Source: Cellvibrionales bacterium UBA1854 (lineage in GTDB: Bacteria; Pseudomonadota; Gammaproteobacteria; Pseudomonadales; Porticoccaceae). From it: a stretch of 49,774 bases of DNA. Location of the stretch: positions 58,016-107,789 of the forward strand of contig DDII01000038.1 in NCBI GenBank assembly GCA_002338445.1, given 5' to 3'. Shown here in pieces: positions 8,649 to 17,264 of this stretch (positions within the stretch are counted from its first letter, which is position 1; every line of letters starts with the position of its first letter). The translations under genes and the position numbers were made by a program. The notes beneath the pieces were generated by a model, which did no database searches, had not been told where the DNA came from, and saw only the letters and a list, made by a program, of their open reading frames with translations.

Positions 8649-8665
8649 ACGTTTTTATTATTTTT
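8636..8665 (+). terminator. Intrinsic terminator after folA
   Basis: A 7-bp perfect stem (8636-8642 AAACGTT with 8648-8654) and 5-nt loop are followed by a T-rich run (TTATTATTTTT). The stem overlaps the folA stop codon at 8646-8648. It would end the lgt-thyA-folA transcript before the next operon. Confidence 0.65.
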
Positions 8666-8831
8666 AAAAAAATTTATTAAGAGTGTTTTTTTTGTACTTC
8701 CATTGATTCTTTGACACGACCCTGCTAAAAAGACAAGCCTAAGTTTGTTACACAGTACTTTGTTCAATTCGCATGACAAAGTTTTACAAATAAGATTAAC
8801 CCCATAGAAAGGGCTTAAAACTGAGGGAACC

Positions 8832-9611
8832 ATGAAACAGACATCTATCAAATCATTCATATTCTTTACAACTTCGGTTGCTACGTTACTGTCTCCATGG
8901 TGTATGGCGACTGAGGTCGGTGATATCTTAAGGGCAGGAGCCGCAAAGGTAGAGGCGGCGAGAGTCGCGCAGGTAAGGGTCGACCGTATCGCCGATCAGA
9001 CTGATGGCCTCTTGCAGGAATTTAAACAAGTCAACAAGCAAATCGAGTCACTAAGAGTATATAACTCACAACTCGAGCGTCAGGTTAGTAGTCAAAAGAA
9101 GATGATGTCAGAGCTTGAAGAGTCAATTGCAAATGCAACGGTAATCGAGCGAGGGATAACTCCTTTGATGATAAGCATGCTCGACAGTTTGGAAGATTTT
9201 ATCGCCCTCGATATGCCATTTAAGATAGAGCAGCGGTTGGGTGCTATTGAGGACTTATCAGTAAATTTAGATAGTGCTCGATTTTCTGCTGCTGAGAAGT
9301 TCCGACAGATTCTGGAGGTTTATGATATCGAATCGGATTATAGTCGATCACTCGAGACTTATAGGGCAATGATCGACATAAATGCAAATGGTACCGAAGT
9401 CGAAGTGGACGTTCTCCGGATTGGGCGTGTTGCCCTAGCATATCAAACTAAAGATAAGTCGCAGACCGGAGCTTGGAATAAGGGTACTGGATCATGGCAA
9501 ACACTTGGTTCAGAGTATCGACGGCCTATTGACCAAGGAATTCGGATAGCTAAGAAGTTATCACCGCAAGATGTTATTGAGATGCCTATCACTGCACCGG
9601 AGATGCTATAA
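8832..9611 (+). CDS. DUF3450 family periplasmic protein of a TonB2-type operon
   Basis: A 259-residue protein with a signal peptide (about 1-25, ending near CMATE). A long coiled-coil region follows (about 40-110: heptads in QTDGLLQEFKQVNKQIESLR and the segment after it), then a conserved C-terminal part with VLRIGRVALAYQTKDKSQTG. DUF3450 proteins are found mainly at the head of ExbB/ExbD/TonB clusters in marine Gammaproteobacteria. The exact role is not known; a periplasmic partner of the TtpC-like protein is plausible. A good GAGGGAACC ribosome site precedes ATG 8832, and the gene overlaps the next by one base (TAATG). Confidence 0.82.
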   Translation: MKQTSIKSFIFFTTSVATLLSPWCMATEVGDILRAGAAKVEAARVAQVRVDRIADQTDGLLQEFKQVNKQIESLRVYNSQLERQVSSQKKMMSELEESIANATVIERGITPLMISMLDSLEDFIALDMPFKIEQRLGAIEDLSVNLDSARFSAAEKFRQILEVYDIESDYSRSLETYRAMIDINANGTEVEVDVLRIGRVALAYQTKDKSQTGAWNKGTGSWQTLGSEYRRPIDQGIRIAKKLSPQDVIEMPITAPEML

Positions 9612-10984
9612 TGAAAAATCCAGTAAAAATAAGCGTTTTGTCACTGTTTCTGGGGTTTTCGCTGGTCAGCACGTCACTGAATGCTCAAGATGCAAAAAGC
9701 CTCGATGAGCTTTTGCAGATGATTGAAACTTCAAAACGTACGGAGACATCAGAATACAATAAACGTCAAATCGAATTTAATTCCGATAAAAATGAGCAGG
9801 GAAGATTGTTAAAGAAAGCCCAAGCTACTAGGGCTGCTGAAGAACGTCGCTCAGACCAGCTTGAGCAAAATATAAGAGATAATGAGAGGAAGATTGCAGC
9901 ACTCAGGCAACAATTAGATAAACGTCTAGGCTCTTTGAAGGAGCTCTTTGGACATTTAACTGGAGCGGCTGGAGATGTACGTGAAAACCTCAAACAATCA
10001 GTCGTGAGCTCTCAGATTCCGGGTCGTACTGATTTCCTTGGTGAGTTAATTGACAAAATGAGTAGCGATACGAGGCTCCCATCTATTGAGGACATAGAGC
10101 AGTTATGGTTTGAGCAGCAGCGTGAGATGGTAGAGGGTGGTCGTATTGTGAAGTTTGATAGGCAAGTGACTTTAGCAAGCGGAAACCAACAACAAATGGA
10201 GGTTGTGCGGGTTGGAACCTATAACTTATTGGCTGATGGAATGTATCTTGAATATAATCCTGACAGCGGTATTGTCTCGGAGCTTCCCCGACAGCCCGCC
10301 GGTAAATACCAGGACAGTGCGGCTGAAATTCAGTCGGCGACCGGCGGTTTTACTAAAGTTGGGTTAGATCCAACGGGGCCACTCGGGGGAGGGCTTTTGC
10401 GTGCGCTAATAAACACACCTACGTTGGAGGAGCGCTGGCATTTTGGCGGTATCGTTGGTTACGTGATTACCGGAGTGTTTGCTTTTGCGATCGCACTGGC
10501 ATTGTGGAGATTTATCGCTTTATTTATGATGTCTTCGGGAGTTAGCGCTCAGCTAAAAACCTCTACTCCTAACCCTAAAAACCCTCTTGGACGGGTTTTA
10601 CAAGTTGCAGAGGACAATCCAAGACTTGATCCAGAATCTTTGGAGCTCAAACTTCATGAAGCGGTTCTGAAGGAGCGTCCTGCCATCGAGTCAGGACTAA
10701 ATCTCTTGAAAATTATAGCTATGGTTGCTCCCTTATTGGGGCTTCTTGGAACTGTGACTGGAATGATTATTACGTTCCAGATGATAACGTTGTTTGGCGC
10801 TGGAGACCCTAAGGCAATGGCAGGCGGAATCTCTCAAGCGCTTGTTACTACAGTTTTAGGTTTGGTTGTTGCAATTCCCACTGTACTAATGCACACCCTT
10901 GTCAACGGGAGAGCCCAGCGTATTTTGCACATCTTAGAGGAACAAAGCGCCGGTATTGTCGCAGATTCGGTCGAGGCACGGTGA
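9611..10984 (+). CDS. TtpC-like MotA/TolQ/ExbB proton channel family protein
   Basis: A 457-residue protein. It has an N-terminal signal sequence (about 1-25), then a long periplasmic region with coiled coil (about 30-115). A membrane segment (IVGYVITGVFAFAIALAL, about 280-300) and a C-terminal MotA/TolQ/ExbB domain follow, with MVAPLLGLLGTVTGMIITFQ and AMAGGISQALVTTVLGLVVA. This extended ExbB-like layout matches TtpC of Vibrio TonB2 systems, which is needed with ExbB2-ExbD2-TonB2 to energise outer-membrane receptors. It is second in the operon. It could also be called a MotA/TolQ/ExbB protein without further precision. Confidence 0.87.
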   Translation: MKNPVKISVLSLFLGFSLVSTSLNAQDAKSLDELLQMIETSKRTETSEYNKRQIEFNSDKNEQGRLLKKAQATRAAEERRSDQLEQNIRDNERKIAALRQQLDKRLGSLKELFGHLTGAAGDVRENLKQSVVSSQIPGRTDFLGELIDKMSSDTRLPSIEDIEQLWFEQQREMVEGGRIVKFDRQVTLASGNQQQMEVVRVGTYNLLADGMYLEYNPDSGIVSELPRQPAGKYQDSAAEIQSATGGFTKVGLDPTGPLGGGLLRALINTPTLEERWHFGGIVGYVITGVFAFAIALALWRFIALFMMSSGVSAQLKTSTPNPKNPLGRVLQVAEDNPRLDPESLELKLHEAVLKERPAIESGLNLLKIIAMVAPLLGLLGTVTGMIITFQMITLFGAGDPKAMAGGISQALVTTVLGLVVAIPTVLMHTLVNGRAQRILHILEEQSAGIVADSVEAR

Positions 10985-10985
10985 T

Positions 10986-11510
10986 ATGTTCTTAGAGGAT
11001 CTTTTTGCTGAGGCGAGCAAGTTTATGGATTCAGGGGGAAGTGTGCTCTGGGCGATTGTTGTTCTGCTATTCGTTATGTGGACCCTTATATTCGAGCGTA
11101 TGTGGTATCTGCGCGGAGCTGTGGGTCGGGATGTAAATATCGCTCTTGAAAAATGGGAGTCGAGGTCCGAGAGACAGTCGAGGCGAGCGCGCCAGGTCAG
11201 GGAAAAGCTGATATCAGAGGTAAGTATCAAAATTGATGAAAATATTATGATGATCAAAACACTGGTAGCATTGGCGCCGCTATTCGGTCTGTTGGGCACG
11301 GTGACTGGTATGATTGTGGTGTTTGACGTTATGGCTTTCACAGGCGGTGGGGATGCGAAAGCCATGGCAGGAGGGGTGTCGAAGGCAACGGTGCCCACTA
11401 TGTCCGGTATGGTTGCGGCTCTTTCGGGCGTTTTTGGCTTGACCTATGTCGAGCGTCATGCGGAACGAGAGAAGCACCTGCTTGAAGACCATTTAACTAT
11501 GGATCATTAG
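10986..11510 (+). CDS. exbB: ExbB-type biopolymer transport protein
   Basis: A short (174-residue) ExbB with three membrane segments. The first is WAIVVLLFVMWTLIFERMWY; the conserved core APLFGLLGTVTGMIVVFDVM and KATVPTMSGMVAALSGVFGL form the other two. Together with ExbD it makes the proton channel that drives TonB. The start is ATG 10986 after GAGG at 10973-10976; the in-frame TTG at 10956 lies inside the previous gene. It follows the TtpC-like gene by one base, so the operon encodes two different ExbB-domain proteins in tandem. Confidence 0.92.
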   Translation: MFLEDLFAEASKFMDSGGSVLWAIVVLLFVMWTLIFERMWYLRGAVGRDVNIALEKWESRSERQSRRARQVREKLISEVSIKIDENIMMIKTLVALAPLFGLLGTVTGMIVVFDVMAFTGGGDAKAMAGGVSKATVPTMSGMVAALSGVFGLTYVERHAEREKHLLEDHLTMDH

Positions 11511-11552
11511 GGACATTAGTTTACATGACAATATTGAGGAACATGAACGCAG

Positions 11553-11957
11553 ATGCGGACTAGAACAAGTAGTGCTGAGCAACAGGGGCAGGCCATAGAT
11601 CTGACACCGATGCTGGATGTAGTTTTCATAATGCTAATTTTTTTTATTGTGACCGCATCCTTCATTAAACTCCCTGGGGTAGAGGTAAGTAAGGTAGACG
11701 CAAATACTGCAGATCCATACAAGAAAGTAGGTATTTTGGTTGCCGTAAGCGGCAGCAATGAGTTTTGGATAGATAAGAAGCGTGTAGAAACCACTGCTTT
11801 AAAACTCAATCTGACGCGACTTTTCAATGATAATCCGAAGGGAGGCATGGTGATACAGGCTGATAATGAATCTAATATCGAATCTGTTGCTAAGGTTGCG
11901 GACATTGCCAAGGATATTGGTATTTCTCCCATAGCTGTTTCTGTTGAAAATGACTGA
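11553..11957 (+). CDS. exbD: ExbD-type biopolymer transport protein
   Basis: A 134-residue ExbD/TolR. It has a short cytoplasmic N-terminus, one membrane helix carrying the proton-relay aspartate (D22 in IDLTPMLDVVFIMLIFFIV), and a periplasmic domain of about 90 residues ending with the usual TolR-like fold (GGMVIQADNESNIESVAKV). It lies 42 nt after exbB and 9 nt before tonB. Confidence 0.94.
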   Translation: MRTRTSSAEQQGQAIDLTPMLDVVFIMLIFFIVTASFIKLPGVEVSKVDANTADPYKKVGILVAVSGSNEFWIDKKRVETTALKLNLTRLFNDNPKGGMVIQADNESNIESVAKVADIAKDIGISPIAVSVEND

Positions 11958-11966
11958 GCTTAGATT

Positions 11967-12569
11967 ATGGCAATATTAAGGCTAGGAACGTCGGCGATAC
12001 TTGGGCTCGTGGTAACTTTTTCCCTGATCGTATTGATGTTCAAGCTCATTGATTCTGGTAACAGAGAGATGGATGAAAAAGAGGCTATCAAGATTGCTGA
12101 TTTTTTACATGTGGAAAGGGAGATGACTACCAATGAAAAGGTAGCTGAAATAGAGAAGCCCGACGAACCGGAACCTCCTCCGGAGTTGCCGGATGATAAT
12201 ATTGAGTTCGAGACTCCAGAGAATATGGTAAGCATGGCTGCGGCGCCAGTTACGAAAAATCTGAGTGTGGGGCTGGGTTCTTTTGCTCGAGACACCGATT
12301 TTATTCCCGTATATGTGCCTCAACCCCAGTATCCTCGTCGAGCGCAATCTCGTGGAAAGGAAGGATATGCCGTCGTCCAAGTAATAATTACTACCACTGG
12401 CGGTGTTAGGGATCCGATAATGGTTGAGGAAGATCCAGAGGGGTGGGGTTTTGGAAGGGCAGCCCTAAAGGCTGCAAACAAGCTTAAGTATAATCCTCGA
12501 GTTGTTGACGGGGTACCTGAAGAAGTATCCGGTGTGATGTACAAGTTTACATTCCAGATGCAGAAATAG
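11967..12569 (+). CDS. tonB: Energy transducer TonB (TonB2 type)
   Basis: A 200-residue TonB with one N-terminal membrane anchor (about 8-28, IL-rich). A short acidic/proline-rich linker (EKPDEPEPPPELPDD) follows, then the C-terminal TonB domain with the YP motif (PQYPRRAQSRGKEG) and YAVVQVIITTTGGVRDP. The brief linker, much shorter than in E. coli TonB, is typical of TonB2 proteins. It transmits ExbB/ExbD energy to outer-membrane receptors such as the one at 24066-26513. Confidence 0.93.
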   Translation: MAILRLGTSAILGLVVTFSLIVLMFKLIDSGNREMDEKEAIKIADFLHVEREMTTNEKVAEIEKPDEPEPPPELPDDNIEFETPENMVSMAAAPVTKNLSVGLGSFARDTDFIPVYVPQPQYPRRAQSRGKEGYAVVQVIITTTGGVRDPIMVEEDPEGWGFGRAALKAANKLKYNPRVVDGVPEEVSGVMYKFTFQMQK

Positions 12570-12579
12570 GGGAATGTGC

Positions 12580-13944
12580 ATGAAGTTTTGTGTAATTAGA
12601 TTTTTGATTTTGGTTTCGGCCTTTGCACTTTCTTGTGTAATTTCGGTAGTAACACCCAAGTTTTCTTTTGTCAGTTCGGTTCATTCAGAAGAGAAGAAGA
12701 CAGAGAAGAAATATAAGGATGTTCAAACACGCAAGCGAGAGTCTGTGGGGGCTAAATGCGCGAAGGCTCTCGAGAAGATACAGGTTACGCTTGAGGAAGA
12801 GCTGTGGGCCGAGTCCTTAAAGGCGCTGCAGGATGTAGAAGCTAGCAGTAAGACCTGTAAGAGCGACTATGAGCAGACCCAGATTTGGCAGTTTTCTGCG
12901 TATGTTTATTTTTCGCTTGATGATTTTCCAAATGCAATCAAGGCGTATCGTAAGGTAGTTGAGGGAATCGGCACTCCTCCAGAAGTTCGGTTAGACGTTC
13001 GATATACACTTGCGCAGTTATATGCCGCTGAAGAAGACTATAAGAATGCGGCATTTCAGCTTGAAGCGTGGTTGGCGGAGGCTACAATCATTGGAGCGGA
13101 CCAGAGATATTTTATGGCACAAATATACTATCAACTGGAGCGAAAGGCTGATGCGCTGATTGCAGTTGAGATGGCTATCACAGATCAGGAGTCGAAGGGA
13201 ATCCTGCCGAAAGAGCGTTTTTGGGGGTTACAACGTGTGCTCTATTACGAGAAGAGCGATTACCCAACAGTGATTAAAATTTTGGAAAAGCTTGTGAAGC
13301 ACTATCCCAAATGGACATATTGGAAGCAGCTTGGTGGTATGTACGGTGAGCGTGAGCGAGAGATGGATCGGCTCGTGAGTACTGAGCTAATTTATTTGAA
13401 TGACCAGTTAAATAAGGAAAGCGAAGTGATGAGTATGGCATACATGTACCTTGGTGCCGAGGTTCCTTATCGTGCTGCTAAGATCATTGATAAAGGAATG
13501 CAAGATGGTTATGTGGAGCGCTCATCCAAAAATCTTGAAGTCCTGGGAACTGCATGGTATCAGGCTAGAGATCTTGATTCGGCAGTGTCAGCTCTTGAGG
13601 CTGCCTCGGAAAGGGCGGACACGGGTAATTTACAGGCCCGGCTAGCAGGCATTTATCTCGATTTAGGAAGAGATAAGGATGCGTATAGAGCGGCGACTCG
13701 AGCCTCCAAGAAGGGAGGGGTAAAACGCCCTGACACTAACTACCTAGTGATGGGGAATGCACTAGTAAACCTTAACTGCTTTAACGATGCGATTAGTGCG
13801 TTCAAGAAATCGTTAAAAAATGCAAAAGATAAGAAGGCGATGAAATACCCTAGACAGTGGATAAAGTTCTCCGAAAGTGAGGGTTCGAGGTTACAAAAAC
13901 TTAGAAATGTTGGTTTGAAAATTCGAGGGTGCGAAAAAGCTTAG
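12580..13944 (+). CDS. TPR-repeat protein of the TonB2 operon
   Basis: A 454-residue protein with a signal peptide (about 1-24, FCVIRFLILVSAFALSCVIS) and many tetratricopeptide-like helical repeats through its length. Examples are the segments with YVYFSLDDFPNAIKAYRKVV, LAQLYAAEEDYKNAAFQLEA and GNALVNLNCFNDAISAFKKS. It is the last gene of the TonB2-type operon, where a periplasmic TPR protein is commonly found; its function is not established. ATG 12580 is chosen because AGGGGA (12568-12573) is 6 nt away, whereas ATG 12574 directly abuts it. Confidence 0.85.
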   Translation: MKFCVIRFLILVSAFALSCVISVVTPKFSFVSSVHSEEKKTEKKYKDVQTRKRESVGAKCAKALEKIQVTLEEELWAESLKALQDVEASSKTCKSDYEQTQIWQFSAYVYFSLDDFPNAIKAYRKVVEGIGTPPEVRLDVRYTLAQLYAAEEDYKNAAFQLEAWLAEATIIGADQRYFMAQIYYQLERKADALIAVEMAITDQESKGILPKERFWGLQRVLYYEKSDYPTVIKILEKLVKHYPKWTYWKQLGGMYGEREREMDRLVSTELIYLNDQLNKESEVMSMAYMYLGAEVPYRAAKIIDKGMQDGYVERSSKNLEVLGTAWYQARDLDSAVSALEAASERADTGNLQARLAGIYLDLGRDKDAYRAATRASKKGGVKRPDTNYLVMGNALVNLNCFNDAISAFKKSLKNAKDKKAMKYPRQWIKFSESEGSRLQKLRNVGLKIRGCEKA

Positions 13945-14045
13945 ACTCCCGTCATGTATCAGCTGTTGAGCGCTAGAAAGAAGCTGGATGATTTTTTGCA
14001 TGAATCAATTACTACACCTTTTTGGGAGTATTGGTAAAAAACATC

Positions 14046-15878
14046 TCAGAGCTGGGAGAGATCTCTCACAGCCCCCTTGTCGGCGCTTGTGGCGAGTTTG
14101 GCATAAGCTTTTAAGGCCGCAGAAATTGATCTGGGTCGATGCTCTGATGGACGCCAGCCTATTGATTGTTGTGCTTTCCTTCGACTTAAAAGTTCCGTGT
14201 CACTCAATATAACGTTTATGCTTCGGTTAGGGATATCTATACAAATTATGTCACCATGTCGTATGAGCGCTATGTTGCCGCCCGCTCCAGCCTCTGGAGA
14301 AACATGGCCGATAGAAAGTCCTGAAGTGCCGCCGGAAAATCTACCGTCAGTAATTAATGCGCAAGCCTTACCGAGGTCTTTTGCTTTAATATAACTGGTT
14401 GGGTACAACATTTCCTGCATACCAGGGCCTCCACGAGGTCCCTCATATCTTACAATTATAACGTCCCCAGGAGATACTTTATCTTCTAAGATGGCCTCTA
14501 CTGCGGCGTCTTGACTTTCAGTCACAAAGGCTGGGCCTTCAAATACAAGTATTGATTCATCTACCCCGGAGGTTTTCACCACACATCCGTCTTCGGCAAT
14601 ATTGCCAAACAGGACAGCCAATCCGCCCTCTGAGCTAAAAGCATGCTCGTAATCTCTCACACAACCCTCTGCACGGTTGAGATCGAGCGATGGCCATCGT
14701 GTGCTTTGGCTAAACGCCGTTTGAGTGGGGATTCCAGCGGGACCGGCCTTATAAAATTTCCTTACCTCATCATTAGTATTTTCCGCTATATCCCATTTGG
14801 CGAGTGCCTCGCTGAGCGTTGTAGAGTGCACAGTCGGCAGTTGGTTATGAATTAGGGAGGCGCGATCGAGTTCTCCAAGTATGGCCATTACACCTCCAGC
14901 GCGATGAACGTCCTCAACATGATACTCAGGAGTGCTGGGGGCTACTTTACATAACAATGGTACTTTGCGTGATAGCCGATCAATATCATGAAGGTCGAAG
15001 TTTATTTTCGCCTCTTGGGCAGCTGCAAGTAGATGTAGGATTGTGTTTGTGGAACCACCCATTGCTATGTCGAGGGACATTGCGTTTTCAAATGCCTCGA
15101 AACATGCGATTGAACGTGGGAGAACGCTGTTATCGTTTTTCTCATAATGTTGGCGGGCTAGAGAGACAATGGTTCGTCCCGCATGTTGAAATAGTTGTCG
15201 CCTATCGGAGTGAGTTGCCAGGGTAGTTCCATTTCCTGGAAGAGAGAGGCCGAGCGCTTCGGTAAGACAGTTCATTGAATTCGCAGTGAACATGCCGGAA
15301 CAGGATCCACAAGTAGGGCAGGCGGAACGCTCATACTCGGCGACGGTGTCGTCACTTGCCGCTTCGTCTGCTGCGATGACCATCGCATCTATAAGGTCAA
15401 GAGAGTGCTCTGAAAGCTTTGTTTTACCGGCTTCCATGGGTCCTCCTGAGACAAAAATAGCAGGAATGTTTAGTCGCATAGCGGCCATTAGCATGCCCGG
15501 CGTAATCTTGTCACAATTCGAAATACAAACAAGCGCGTCAGCGCAGTGGGCATTTACCATGTACTCGACAGAATCGGCAATAACGTCTCTTGAAGGTAAT
15601 GAGTAGAGCATCCCGTCGTGGCCCATAGCAATGCCATCGTCCACTGCAATAGTATGGAATTCTCGGGCAATACCGCCAGCGACCGCTATTTCAGCAGCAA
15701 CTAGATCTCCCATGTCCTTTAAATGCACATGTCCGGGTACAAATTGGGTGTAAGAATTAGCAATTGCTATCAAAGGTTTTTGAAAATCGTCATCTGTCAT
15801 CCCGGTTGCGCGCCACAAGGCTCTCGCTCCCGCCATATTTCTACCTTGCGTTGTTGTACGAGAACGATACCTTGGCAT
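14046..15878 (-). CDS. ilvD: Dihydroxy-acid dehydratase
   Basis: IlvD dehydrates dihydroxy-isovalerate and dihydroxy-methylvalerate to the keto acids that IlvE transaminates to valine and isoleucine. The 610-residue protein follows E. coli IlvD throughout. It has YRSRTTTQGRNMAGARALWR, the Fe-S ligands CDKITPGM and ACPTCGSCSGMFTANSMN, and the C-terminal GRFSGGTSGLSIGHVSPEA. ATG 15878 is chosen because GGAG sits 6 nt upstream and the homology begins MPRYRS; the TTG at 15890 is unlikely. It lies 52 nt after argA on the same strand. Confidence 0.97.
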   Translation of the reverse strand: MPRYRSRTTTQGRNMAGARALWRATGMTDDDFQKPLIAIANSYTQFVPGHVHLKDMGDLVAAEIAVAGGIAREFHTIAVDDGIAMGHDGMLYSLPSRDVIADSVEYMVNAHCADALVCISNCDKITPGMLMAAMRLNIPAIFVSGGPMEAGKTKLSEHSLDLIDAMVIAADEAASDDTVAEYERSACPTCGSCSGMFTANSMNCLTEALGLSLPGNGTTLATHSDRRQLFQHAGRTIVSLARQHYEKNDNSVLPRSIACFEAFENAMSLDIAMGGSTNTILHLLAAAQEAKINFDLHDIDRLSRKVPLLCKVAPSTPEYHVEDVHRAGGVMAILGELDRASLIHNQLPTVHSTTLSEALAKWDIAENTNDEVRKFYKAGPAGIPTQTAFSQSTRWPSLDLNRAEGCVRDYEHAFSSEGGLAVLFGNIAEDGCVVKTSGVDESILVFEGPAFVTESQDAAVEAILEDKVSPGDVIIVRYEGPRGGPGMQEMLYPTSYIKAKDLGKACALITDGRFSGGTSGLSIGHVSPEAGAGGNIALIRHGDIICIDIPNRSINVILSDTELLSRRKAQQSIGWRPSEHRPRSISAALKAYAKLATSADKGAVRDLSQL

Positions 15879-15892
15879 CTGATGCTCCAATT

Positions 15893-15919
15893 AAAAAATT
15901 TTCTGAAGGATAACAGAAA
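15893..15919 (-). terminator. Weak hairpin plus T-run between argA and ilvD
   Basis: Read on the minus strand, TTTCTG (15914-15919) pairs with CAGAAA (15900-15905) around an 8-nt loop and is followed by ATTTTTT (15899-15893). The stem is short and GC-poor, so termination would be partial at best. It could separate the argEA transcript from ilvD or simply attenuate it. Confidence 0.3.
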
Positions 15920-15930
15920 TTATAATTCTG

Positions 15931-17262
15931 CTACATAGCGAATTGAAGATCCATTTTTTTTGAGAGGACTTTAGAATTACGTTTGTAGTTATACAATAAT
16001 TTTTTATCTTCGGGCAATAGATCCGGACCGCACTCTGTAAAACCTTTTTCAATAAACCAGTGCGCTGCATGTGTAGTCAATACGAATAGGCTACTTATAG
16101 ATTTTTGTTTTGCTCTTTCCTCAATCACTGTCAAAAGGCGGGAAGCGGTCCCCTGCTTGGTGAAATCTGGGTGCGTGGCAACACAGGCAATCTCTCCCAT
16201 ATTATCATTGAGAGGGTAAAGTGCTGCGCAGCCAACCATAAAGCCCTCAGGATGGATGCTGACATAAAACTTTGCAATCTCTACCTCTAATCGCTCGCGA
16301 GAGCGCTTAACTAGAATACCTCGCTGCTCAAGGGGTTGAATCAGTTCAAGCAATCCCCCGATGTCTTCAATCTTTGCTTGACGTATTGTTTCCGATTTAT
16401 CCTCTGATATCAGCGTTCCGGTACCCTCTCGGGTAAACAACTCAGACAGAATTGCTCCGTCACTTTTTTCGGTAATCAGGTGTACTCTTGCAACTTGATT
16501 AGAGCAGCATTTGTAAGCTGACTGTAAAATTTTTCTTTCCAGCCCTGATTGTACTTTGTCACAGGCAATGAGCTTCGCCAAAGTCGTAAGAGACAGTCTT
16601 TTTTGTAGCTCACCATCAATATAAACTCCATCGAGAGAGCTGATGAATATGAGTTTTTCGGCCTTCATGAAAGAGGCCACTTCGGAAGCTAAATCTTGGT
16701 ATGAAAGGTTAAAGACTTCACCCGTTGATGAAAATCCAATTGGCGGGATTATCACAACGGAACCACTGTCGAGCGCAGATTCTATTGCCCCCTTGTCTAT
16801 GCGGCGTACTTCGCCGCAGAAAAGGTGATCAATTCCATTACGAATGCCAACTGGCTTCGCAATAGTAAAATTACCGCTAACAGTACGTATTTGAGCGCCG
16901 AACATTGGTGGATTAGGCAGCCCCATAGATAATAATTTCTCCAACTGTAATCGGGTCGATACTATCGCTTCTTCGATGTATGGCATCATTTTGCTATCAG
17001 AAATTCTTATGTCGTCGTGGAATGTGGACCTAAAACCTGCTTCGCTCAGACGTTTATCTATCTGTGGACGAGCGCCGTGCACGAGGATGATGCGAACACC
17101 AATACTGTGCAGTACGGCGATGTCTGCCAACAAACTAAAACGATTCGGACCGTCGACCGCCTCTCCAGTCAGAGCAATCACGAACGTCTTGCCCCGATGA
17201 GCATGGATGTAAGGCGCGCTCTCACGGAAAAGATTTACATAACTTTTTGATGTCATAATCAT
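15931..17262 (-). CDS. argA: N-acetylglutamate synthase
   Basis: ArgA makes N-acetylglutamate from glutamate and acetyl-CoA, the first step of arginine synthesis. The 443-residue protein has an amino-acid-kinase-like N-terminal domain (PYIHAHRGKTFVIALTGEAV, then ILVHGARPQID). Its C-terminal GNAT domain (about 290-443) shows MGEIACVATHPDFTKQGTAS with the acetyl-CoA binding Q/RxxG region. The length matches the E. coli enzyme, which is arginine-inhibited. The start lies only 2 nt after the argE stop, so argE and argA form one operon. Confidence 0.95.
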   Translation of the reverse strand: MIMTSKSYVNLFRESAPYIHAHRGKTFVIALTGEAVDGPNRFSLLADIAVLHSIGVRIILVHGARPQIDKRLSEAGFRSTFHDDIRISDSKMMPYIEEAIVSTRLQLEKLLSMGLPNPPMFGAQIRTVSGNFTIAKPVGIRNGIDHLFCGEVRRIDKGAIESALDSGSVVIIPPIGFSSTGEVFNLSYQDLASEVASFMKAEKLIFISSLDGVYIDGELQKRLSLTTLAKLIACDKVQSGLERKILQSAYKCCSNQVARVHLITEKSDGAILSELFTREGTGTLISEDKSETIRQAKIEDIGGLLELIQPLEQRGILVKRSRERLEVEIAKFYVSIHPEGFMVGCAALYPLNDNMGEIACVATHPDFTKQGTASRLLTVIEERAKQKSISSLFVLTTHAAHWFIEKGFTECGPDLLPEDKKLLYNYKRNSKVLSKKMDLQFAM

Positions 17263-17264
17263 AA

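Noticed and set aside
10934..11398. 154-codon open frame opposite exbB
   Set aside because: Antisense shadow of a conserved membrane-protein gene; the composition mirrors the codon use of exbB.
13945..14045. ACTCCC...GGGAGT long-range pairing between the TPR gene and ilvD as a terminator
   Set aside because: The arms are 6 bp and separated by more than 70 nt, with no T-run at a suitable place.
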